From the NCBI GenBank assembly GCA_017744515.1, contig JAGIBF010000010.1, forward strand, positions 1 to 40,110: a stretch of DNA of 40,110 nucleotides, given 5' to 3'. The stretch is from Niastella sp. (GTDB taxonomy: Bacteria > Bacteroidota > Bacteroidia > Chitinophagales > Chitinophagaceae). Each line of letters starts with the position of its first letter. Within the stretch, counting starts at the first letter, position 1. Below are positions 33,994 to 40,110 of the stretch, piece after piece. Position numbers and translations under genes: made by a program. The notes under the pieces are model-generated. The model did no database searches. It was not told where the DNA came from and saw nothing but the letters and a program-made list of their open reading frames with translations.

Positions 33994-36165
33994 ATGAACA
34001 GATTGATTGCTTTTTGTTTGCTGGTTGCCCTGCTGAAGCCGGCAGTTACTGATGCCCAACTCTCTTTTACGAATCCGCTGGCTGTTGATTTCGGTGATCC
34101 TTATGTATTGCATGTTAAGGGTGATAAATATTATATGTATGGTACCGGCGCTGGCGCCAATAAAGGTTTTGCTGCTTATTCTTCGACAGACCTGGTGAAC
34201 TGGAAAAATGAAGGTCAGGTATATTTTCACGATAACAGGAATGGCTGGAGTGATCCCAAGGCTGCCTGGGATGGCGCTTACTGGGCGCCTGAAGTTTATG
34301 AAGTGAACGGCAAGTTCTATATGTTTTATAGTGCGCAGTGGAAAGAAAACCCCACTAAAGAACTGGAGAATTTCCGTATTGGTGTAGCTGTGGCCGATAA
34401 GCCTACCGGTCCGTTCATCGACGTGGCTAATAAGCCTGTTTTTGATCCGGGGTATCCCATCATCGATGGCAATGTGTTTTTCGATCAGGATGGCCGGGTT
34501 TATCTCTACTATTCGCGCTGTTGTTACAAGCATCCGGTAGAAAGTGAAGTGGCTACCTGGGCTATCAATAAGGGTTGGTATAAAGAGATCGAGGAAAGCT
34601 GGGTATATGGTGTTGAGCTGAAGCCTGACTTCAGTGGTGTGATCGGTGAGCCCGTGTTGTTGTTGCGTCCGCCGGTAAGTATGAGTGACCAACAGTCTGC
34701 CTGGGAAAGCCGGTCGGTTACTTCGCAGGAGGTAAACCGCCGCTGGACGGAAGGGTCTGTTACTTTCAGGAAAGGGAATACTTACTTTATGATGTATTCT
34801 GCCAATTACTTTGGCGGGAAGAATTATGCTGTAGGGTATGCGACTTCCAAAAGTCCACTGGGGCCTTATATCAAAGGAGCCAACAATCCTGTGCTGGAAA
34901 AGAATGTGGAGAAGGGCGGTGTGGTAACGGGCACTGGTCATAATAGTATTGCGTACTCACCAGACGGAAAAGAAATGTTTGCCGTCTATCATGGCCGCAC
35001 GTCGGCTACGGGCGATAAGCGGGTGGTGTTTATCGATCGTATGAAGATCCTCGATAACGACCGGCTGGTGGTGGAAGGACCTACTACCCAATCGCAGCCA
35101 ATGCCTTCTGGCGTTTCGAATACCGGAAAGAACGTAAAGCCTGTGAACGTCTTTAAATCCCGCTATATCAAGAAGGCCCTGGAGCTGGTGACCGACTGGC
35201 AACTGAGCCATCCGAAGCATGCGCCGACCGATTGGACCAATGGGGCGTTTTATGCCGGTGTGGTGGCTGCTTATAAGACTACCCGTTCCCGCAAGATATT
35301 TGACTCGTTAATGGCGTTGGGTCAGCGTACGTCCTGGCAACCGGGCCGCCGTTATGATCATGCTGATGATATCGCTATCTCACAAACTTATATAGATCTG
35401 TACCGCCTCAAAGGTGATCAGCAATTCATCCACGCAACGATCGATACGGTGCAAAAGCTTCGTACCGTACCCGGCCCTGAATCGAGAAAGGGGTTGATGT
35501 GGTGGTGGTGTGATGCGTTGTTCATGGGCCCTCCTACCCTCGTGAAGCTGGGCGTTTCGTTGAAAGACCCTTCTTATTTTTCCCTGAATGATTCACTGTT
35601 CAGGCAAACTTATGATCTGCTGTATAATAAAGAGCAACACCTGTTTGCCCGCGATGCCAGCTACCTGATCAATGCTGCCGGCGAAGGTAAAAGGGAAGCG
35701 AATGGCGCCACCGTATTCTGGTCGAGGGGCAATGGCTGGGTAATGGGTGGCCTGGTACGCATCCTTGAAGAGTTGCCGGCTGATTATCCAAGGCGGGCAT
35801 TTTATGAAGGATTATACAAAGAGATGGCGGAAAAGATCGTTTCGCTGCAACAGGCGGATGGTTTGTGGCGGGCGTCTTTGCTCGATCCTGCTTCTTATCC
35901 GGGTGGCGAAGGCAGTGGTAGCGGGTTTTATTGTTATGCCCTGGCCTGGGGTGTGAACCGTGGTCTGTTGGATAAAGCGACCTACGAGCCTGCCGTGCGT
36001 AAGGCCTGGCAGGGGCTCAATACGCTGGTGTCGCCGGAAGGACGTGTGGGCTGGGTGCAACCGATCGGTGCGGACCCGCGGAGAAACTTCAATGCCGAAA
36101 GCTATGAGGTATATGGAGCGGGTGCTTTTCTGTTGGCAGGATCCGAGGTGATCAAACTGCGATAA
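33994..36165 (+). CDS. Secreted GH43-GH105 fusion enzyme
   Basis: The 723-residue protein has a Sec signal (about 1-21, ending TDAQ). A five-bladed GH43 domain follows (about 24-365), with the triad Asp 35 (FGDPYV), Asp 158 (PIIDGNVFF) and Glu 253 (WTEGSVTF). After a linker (about 365-385), a GH105 alpha/alpha barrel begins (about 388-720). It has YDHADDIAIS (454 on) and the catalytic Asp 507 in WWWCDALFMGPP, plus FWSRGNGWVMGG. GH43 removes arabinose, xylose or galactose. GH105 hydrolyses unsaturated uronic acid from lyase-cut pectin or rhamnogalacturonan. Both in one chain fit pectin side-chain breakdown. No SusC/SusD, lyase or other CAZyme gene is adjacent. Confidence 0.9.
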   Translation: MNRLIAFCLLVALLKPAVTDAQLSFTNPLAVDFGDPYVLHVKGDKYYMYGTGAGANKGFAAYSSTDLVNWKNEGQVYFHDNRNGWSDPKAAWDGAYWAPEVYEVNGKFYMFYSAQWKENPTKELENFRIGVAVADKPTGPFIDVANKPVFDPGYPIIDGNVFFDQDGRVYLYYSRCCYKHPVESEVATWAINKGWYKEIEESWVYGVELKPDFSGVIGEPVLLLRPPVSMSDQQSAWESRSVTSQEVNRRWTEGSVTFRKGNTYFMMYSANYFGGKNYAVGYATSKSPLGPYIKGANNPVLEKNVEKGGVVTGTGHNSIAYSPDGKEMFAVYHGRTSATGDKRVVFIDRMKILDNDRLVVEGPTTQSQPMPSGVSNTGKNVKPVNVFKSRYIKKALELVTDWQLSHPKHAPTDWTNGAFYAGVVAAYKTTRSRKIFDSLMALGQRTSWQPGRRYDHADDIAISQTYIDLYRLKGDQQFIHATIDTVQKLRTVPGPESRKGLMWWWCDALFMGPPTLVKLGVSLKDPSYFSLNDSLFRQTYDLLYNKEQHLFARDASYLINAAGEGKREANGATVFWSRGNGWVMGGLVRILEELPADYPRRAFYEGLYKEMAEKIVSLQQADGLWRASLLDPASYPGGEGSGSGFYCYALAWGVNRGLLDKATYEPAVRKAWQGLNTLVSPEGRVGWVQPIGADPRRNFNAESYEVYGAGAFLLAGSEVIKLR

Positions 36166-36168
36166 TCA

Positions 36169-36189
36169 TACTTTTGACTACAATATTCC
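36169..36189 (+). promoter_or_regulatory. TACTTTTG box fused to TTTTGACTACAATATTCC
   Basis: The exact TAnnTTTG box (36169-36176) overlaps the 18-mer TTTTGACTACAATATTCC (36172-36189), which is nearly identical to the one at 5770. It lies 63 nt before the SDR start. Confidence 0.4.
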
Positions 36190-36252
36190 AACTTTTGGAT
36201 ACGCCGGTTTTTTAATTGCTGCAGAGCTTTGTAGTGATAAAAAACTTATATC

Positions 36253-37044
36253 ATGAAGTTGGAAAACAATACCATTCTTATTACAGGCGGAACGAGCGGT
36301 TTCGGCCTCGAGTTTGCGTCGAGGCTTCTTAAGCTCGGCAATACCGTTATCATTACAGGGAGAAATCTTCAAAAGCTTCACGAAACAAAACTGCAGCTTC
36401 CTGCCGTACACATCATTCAGAGTGATGTAAGCAAGGCTGAAGACATCGAGGCGCTATATGATCAGGTCGTTACAAAATTCCCCGACCTGAATATATTGAT
36501 CAACAATGCCGGGGAGATGCGGAAGTTGGTCCTTCATGACGGGCATGACTTGCAGGATATCACCCGCGAGGTGGAGATCAATTTAATGGGACCTATACGC
36601 ATGGTCCAGCAATTTCTGCCACACCTTAAGAAGAAAAAGACTGCCGCTATCCTGAATGTCACTTCAGGTATAGCCCTGATGTTCTTCCCGCTGGCTCCTG
36701 TATATAGCGCCAGCAAGTCGGGCCTGCGCTCCTATACACAATCGCTGCGTGTGCAAGTGAAAAACACCGCTATTAAAGTCTTCGAGCTTGTGGCCCCCGG
36801 CTCCCCTACTCCTTTAAATGACAAATTCCGGGACGTGGACGGCTTCAATCCCAAAATGTTGATGCCTGCCGATAAAATAATAGATGCAGCCATCAGGGGA
36901 ATGCAAAAAGATAAGTATGAGATCTATCCCGGCCTTATGAATGTATTCCGCTACATTATCCGGTTGGCTCCCGGGTTACTGCTTTCCATGACCAGTAAGA
37001 TCGGCGCTAAAGATATGTATGGCAGTAAAATCGTCAGCATATGA
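36253..37044 (+). CDS. Short-chain dehydrogenase/reductase (DltE-like)
   Basis: The 263-residue SDR shows TGGTSGFG (11-18), an NNAG motif, an active-site Ser in LNVTSGIAL, and Tyr 151/Lys 155 in YSASK. Its SRLLKLGNTVIITGRN and IKVFELVAPGSPTPL are typical of DltE-like SDRs that act on small or lipid-like substrates. The C-terminal part has hydrophobic helices (LAPGLLLSM). The next gene overlaps its stop by 4 nt, so the two are translationally coupled. Confidence 0.9.
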   Translation: MKLENNTILITGGTSGFGLEFASRLLKLGNTVIITGRNLQKLHETKLQLPAVHIIQSDVSKAEDIEALYDQVVTKFPDLNILINNAGEMRKLVLHDGHDLQDITREVEINLMGPIRMVQQFLPHLKKKKTAAILNVTSGIALMFFPLAPVYSASKSGLRSYTQSLRVQVKNTAIKVFELVAPGSPTPLNDKFRDVDGFNPKMLMPADKIIDAAIRGMQKDKYEIYPGLMNVFRYIIRLAPGLLLSMTSKIGAKDMYGSKIVSI

Positions 37045-37388
37045 GAATAATCAGTGGCTTACTGATCCTGATCACCGCTTGCCTGTGTTTAAAACATGGC
37101 TGGGATGGCCTGCATATGCATGCGCAGTCTGAACAGGCAAAAATAGCGGCGAATATGGGGTTGGGGAAAGATGTCATTGTCACCATGAGTATATTGAATA
37201 TTGCTGTGGCTGTCGCGATACTGATCCCTAAAACTTTTTTCATCGCCTCGCTCGTCAATGCAATGAGCATACTGCTTGTCATGGCCTTTTTTTTAAGGGC
37301 CGGCAACTATAAAACCGCCTTGATCGAAATACCTTTTCTGCTGCTGCCCCTGCTGTTGATCTACCTGGGGCATCCGTTGAAAAAGTAA
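37041..37388 (+). CDS. Small membrane protein (DoxX-like)
   Basis: The 115-residue protein has four hydrophobic stretches: about 3-17, 47-63, 66-85 and 93-108. It has the size and layout of DoxX-like small membrane proteins. The family assignment is weak. It is translationally coupled to the SDR through an ATGA overlap. Confidence 0.65.
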   Translation: MRIISGLLILITACLCLKHGWDGLHMHAQSEQAKIAANMGLGKDVIVTMSILNIAVAVAILIPKTFFIASLVNAMSILLVMAFFLRAGNYKTALIEIPFLLLPLLLIYLGHPLKK

Positions 37389-37419
37389 AATGGAATATTT
37401 TTCACTTTTGGAGTTCAGG

Positions 37420-37458
37420 GCTTCGTTCGGCTGATAAAATGAATGGCCGAACGAAGCC
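37420..37458. terminator. Perfect 13-bp stem between convergent genes
   Basis: GGCTTCGTTCGGC (37420-37432) pairs perfectly with GCCGAACGAAGCC (37446-37458). Weaker outer pairing continues beyond it, and a T-run follows at 37471-37475. It lies between the stops of the small membrane gene and the DUF885 gene, so it likely stops both. Confidence 0.75.
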
Positions 37459-37473
37459 GGTACTCAACTGTTT

Positions 37474-39087
37474 TTACTCTTCCTTACCGGTCATTTTAAA
37501 GCGGATCAGTGAGATAGGAACCAATCCTTCGTTGATAAAATCCTTCATAAAGGTTTGTATGTTGAAGTTCCTGCCCTGCTCCATTCCTTTTTCTGCAATA
37601 AGTTGTTCTATCTGGTAAGCGCCAAAGAAGTAGCCGATGCCATAGCCGGGCTGACGCATGTAGAGGTCCATCTCTTCCCAGATGAGGTAGTTGCCTTCTT
37701 CGCCATACCAGCCGTAGGGTACTGTTTTCTTCGCATAGTCCATGGCGCCTGTCAGGTCGAGCATATTGGCGTGCATTTTCATGTCGGCCAGTGCGCGAAC
37801 GGCTCTGAAGGCACGCAGCATATAGGCCAGCTCGCGTGAGCGTGGGCTTTGGTCGTGCATGCCCAACTGCATCAGCAGGTCTTCCATACCCGTAGCCATG
37901 CCTTCGGCGCGCATGCCGGTAACGTATTCCGGATCATACCCGCGTGGGATGGGACGTTTGTTCCATTCCGGTACACGCAGGCCATCGGGTGCGTGGCCCG
38001 TCATATCGTGGGGATGCAGGGCCGTAGGATCACGGTCCAATACCTGCTCGAAGAAGTTGCGCTCGCCATTGGTGCGCACATAGCGGCCAACTGGTTTTGT
38101 CGTCAGCAGGTCTGGCTCGGGCAATATCTTGTTGTCGCGGACGAATTTGATGAGCTTTTCCTGTCCGGCTACCTGGAGGGCTTTGAACTCCTGTTCGTTG
38201 TCGATCAGTTTCAGCTCCGGCAGGTTGCGGTTGCGGTGTTCTTCCAGTTTGAGTGTTGCCACTGTGCGTTCCAGCTCACGCTGGGTGAGCATGATGCATT
38301 GATCCGTGGTGAGGGGAAGCAGGTACACGTTTTTCAGCATCCAGTCGTAGTTCTCTTTACCGATGCCGGATGAGCCGGTGAGGGAGGGTTTCTTCTCTTC
38401 GAGAAAGGCTTTGAAATCTTTCAGCGAAGCGATCAGCTGGTCGATCTGCGGTTGCAGCTCCGGGTGACTGGCTATGGCATCGGGCTTCCATCTTTCCCAA
38501 CGTTTCAACTCATATTCTTTAAGCTTGATGCCGAGCAAGGCCAGGTCGGGCTTCATGGTGGTGAGGTTTGTCTTTGCCTGTGCCAGTTGCTTCGGTAGTT
38601 TTTCGAGGCTTTTCTTAAACCGCTGTAGCCGTGCCGAATCCATGGGCAACTGCCTCGGCAGCGATACGGCGCCCTCCATCGTGGGGTTGAACCAGCCAAT
38701 GGTATTGTAGAAGGCAGGATCACTCGACCAGCGCTTCATGATGCGGTGGTTGAAATCCTCTCCATTCAGTTGTGCACCTACCAGTTTGTAATCGACACGC
38801 TGGTCGATGGTCCAGCCGGTGGTGTCCATGGCTTTCCATTCCGCCAGCAGCGTCTTCAGGGTATCGTAGGCTTTTGCCATCGTAGGCGCTGTGTAATCGG
38901 GAATGCTATCTACCAGCTTGGGCTCGATAATGCGCCTGAAGTCTTTGTATAACGCGACAAGGTCATCGTACTTTTTCTTGCCGCCGGCCTGTGGCTTGTT
39001 GTCGCCCGTGCTGGTGCAGGTAGTGAACAGTATGCTGATGCAAAGCCCAAAAATGGCTGTGCTGCGGTGATTTGTATATTTTTTCAT
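37474..39087 (-). CDS. DUF885-family lipoprotein
   Basis: The 537-residue protein starts at 39087 (MKKYTNHRS), with a lipoprotein signal ending ILFTTC (Cys about 23). A longer frame start at 39204 reads through a repeat element and was rejected. The body is helical and matches the DUF885 family: MRAEGMATGMEDLLMQLG, YMLRAFRAVRALADMKMH, PGYGIGYFFGAYQI. Family proteins are thought to be zinc-dependent peptidases. The HExxxHH-type motif seen in the next gene is absent here, so it may be inactive or accessory. The paralogue at 39279 lies 191 nt upstream on the same strand. Confidence 0.82.
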   Translation of the reverse strand: MKKYTNHRSTAIFGLCISILFTTCTSTGDNKPQAGGKKKYDDLVALYKDFRRIIEPKLVDSIPDYTAPTMAKAYDTLKTLLAEWKAMDTTGWTIDQRVDYKLVGAQLNGEDFNHRIMKRWSSDPAFYNTIGWFNPTMEGAVSLPRQLPMDSARLQRFKKSLEKLPKQLAQAKTNLTTMKPDLALLGIKLKEYELKRWERWKPDAIASHPELQPQIDQLIASLKDFKAFLEEKKPSLTGSSGIGKENYDWMLKNVYLLPLTTDQCIMLTQRELERTVATLKLEEHRNRNLPELKLIDNEQEFKALQVAGQEKLIKFVRDNKILPEPDLLTTKPVGRYVRTNGERNFFEQVLDRDPTALHPHDMTGHAPDGLRVPEWNKRPIPRGYDPEYVTGMRAEGMATGMEDLLMQLGMHDQSPRSRELAYMLRAFRAVRALADMKMHANMLDLTGAMDYAKKTVPYGWYGEEGNYLIWEEMDLYMRQPGYGIGYFFGAYQIEQLIAEKGMEQGRNFNIQTFMKDFINEGLVPISLIRFKMTGKEE

Positions 39088-39105
39088 AAATAGCTTCTTA
39101 TTTTT

Positions 39106-39151
39106 CGATAGCAGATTTCTCACTACGCTATCGCTTCGTTCGAAATGACAG
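39106..39151 (-). repeat. REP-like interspersed element with TGTCATTTCGAACGAAGCG core
   Basis: On the reverse strand this reads TGTCATTTCGAACGAAGCG and on to GAAATCTGC. It contains a perfect inverted repeat of CGATAGC (39106-39112) and GCTATCG (39127-39133). From memory, near copies are scattered between genes in many Bacteroidota genomes and create false peptides such as FERSDSVVRNLL. The 14-mer CGTTCGAAATGACA at 39137 recurs at 39165 and 39255 with one or two changes. Confidence 0.6.
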
Positions 39152-39190
39152 AGAGGGAGAGTTTCATTCGAAATGACAAAAAAAGGTGAG

Positions 39191-39253
39191 CTTCCTTCAA
39201 ACAAGGGTTACCTCCATTCAAAGAAGGGTTGCCTCCGTTAAAACAAGGGGGGC
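39191..39253. repeat. Three degenerate 21-bp tandem repeats
   Basis: Units at 39191-39211, 39212-39232 and 39233-39253 share the pattern CTNCNTTNAAANAAGGG. They lie between the second and third copies of the GAAATGACA motif in the spacer between the two DUF885 genes. Confidence 0.6.
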
Positions 39254-39278
39254 TCGTTTGAAATGACACAAGGAGGAT

Positions 39279-40110
39279 TTACTTTCCGTAAAAACGCCAG
39301 GTGGTTTTGAAATCTCTTTTCAAAGGTTGTTTGGTGATGATGGCACGCAGCATTTCTATGGGCATGCTGTTTTCCTGTAGGATGGCATCGTTGAATGCCT
39401 TCACGCCCATCTTCTTTGTATCGACCAGTTCTTTCTTCAATGAATAGAGTTGTAATCCACCAATCATGTAAGCTATCTGGTACAGGGCGTAATCCACGCG
39501 GCGGAAGTAGCCACGCACTTCTGATTCTGCGTTGGCGCGCTCATGCCCTACTCTGTCTACCAGGAAGTCTATGCATTGTTGTGGCGTCCATTTGCCGAGG
39601 TGATAATTCAACGACAAAATGATACGGGCGCAACGGTGCATGCGCCAGAAGAGCATGCCGATCCTGTCTTCGGGTGAACGGGGGAAGTTCATATCCCACA
39701 ATACCAGCTCCCAATAGAAGGCATGACCTTCTCCCCAGAAGGGTGTACTGAAGTTGCGATAGGCTTTATAACGATCTGTCATGTAGCCTTGCAGGTGGTG
39801 GCCTGCGTTCAGTTCATGGTGTACGGTGGACCTTGAGAAGTGGGGATTGTTGCCACGCATGGTCATCATCCTGTCGTCATAGCTCATGGTATTGGTGGGA
39901 TAAGATATGATGAGGTTTTGACCACCGAGGAAGAAGGGGCTGGTACGCTGGCGTTCGGGCGACATCATGACCATGGTCCAATCTTCTTCTGCCAGGGGAT
40001 CGATGGTAACGAGGTCGTGCTTCTTCAAAAAGTCAACAGATTGTTTGTAGAGGTCGTTCATGGCATCTGGTTGCTTGCCAGGCTCCACATAGGCGTTCTT
40101 CACTTTTTCC
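39279..40110 (-). CDS. DUF885-family protein, 5' part beyond the window
   Basis: At least 277 residues are visible and the frame is open to the window edge. The apparent GTG start near 40103 is internal, since Glu-Lys codons continue upstream. The segment contains HHELNAGHHLQGYM, a probable metal-binding and catalytic motif of DUF885 proteins. FWGEGHAFYWELVLWDM follows, a further Glu/His site, then a helical C-terminus ending TWRFYGK. The predicted role is a zinc-dependent, possibly dipeptidyl or carboxypeptidase-like activity in the periplasm or outer membrane. It would be transcribed before its paralogue, with a repeat-rich spacer between. Confidence 0.82.
   Translation of the reverse strand, partial: EKVKNAYVEPGKQPDAMNDLYKQSVDFLKKHDLVTIDPLAEEDWTMVMMSPERQRTSPFFLGGQNLIISYPTNTMSYDDRMMTMRGNNPHFSRSTVHHELNAGHHLQGYMTDRYKAYRNFSTPFWGEGHAFYWELVLWDMNFPRSPEDRIGMLFWRMHRCARIILSLNYHLGKWTPQQCIDFLVDRVGHERANAESEVRGYFRRVDYALYQIAYMIGGLQLYSLKKELVDTKKMGVKAFNDAILQENSMPIEMLRAIITKQPLKRDFKTTWRFYGK

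Noticed and set aside
33904..34941. 345-codon open frame on the reverse strand inside the GH43-GH105 gene
   Set aside because: It is antisense to a clear glycoside hydrolase, and its peptide shows no domain pattern.
39088..39204. N-terminal extension of the DUF885 lipoprotein from an upstream ATG
   Set aside because: The extension is translated from the repeat element. The Met at 39087 gives a proper lipoprotein signal peptide.
39191..39253. CRISPR array
   Set aside because: The units are directly adjacent without spacers, are only 21 bp, and no cas gene is present.

Overview
This window looks like a chromosomal segment of a Bacteroidota bacterium, most likely family Chitinophagaceae (a Chitinophaga/Niastella-type organism). 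The evidence is a SusC/SusD pair behind an ECF sigma/FecR module, Bacteroidota-style TAnnTTTG promoter boxes with short leaders, many AraC-type regulators, a DUF6807 (PmoA-family) protein and tandem DUF885 proteins. No rRNA, tRNA, CRISPR, transposase or phage gene was seen.

Layout. (1) 1-2.7 kb: a possible end of an upstream gene, then a Gfo/Idh/MocA oxidoreductase whose Tat signal lies in a different frame from its body, followed by a DUF6807 protein and a terminator. (2) 2.8-8.9 kb: small-molecule redox genes (split-barrel flavin protein, NmrA-like reductase, aldo/keto reductase), two AraC regulators, and a Crp/Fnr regulator with a membrane protein. (3) 9.0-18.8 kb: ECF sigma, FecR anti-sigma, SusC with an STN domain, SusD and a secreted metzincin-like protease. 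This reads as one cell-surface-signalled nutrient uptake system, more likely for peptides than glycans. (4) 18.8-27.4 kb: a second redox island. SDR-AraC and SDR-HAD are followed by another AraC, then two reverse-strand operons: 2TM-cupin-carboxymuconolactone decarboxylase-like, and exported ABM monooxygenase-like, exported DJ-1/PfpI, aldo/keto reductase. (5) 27.6-33.9 kb: a KaiC-KaiB-KaiB-histidine kinase-response regulator operon, divergent from an NtrC-like sigma-54 activator that has its own receiver domain. (6) 34.0-40.1 kb: a secreted GH43-GH105 fusion, an SDR with a small membrane protein, and two DUF885 proteins, the second cut by the window end, separated by short repeats.

The strongest candidate for an under-described system is region 5. 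It is a compact Kai-type timing or stress module without KaiA. It has two unequal KaiB copies, a KaiC with intact ATPase motifs, a Ser-Ser pair at the phosphosite position and a long charged C-terminal tail, plus a dedicated two-component output. In the redox islands, several oxidoreductase genes share short upstream DNA motifs that suggest common control.
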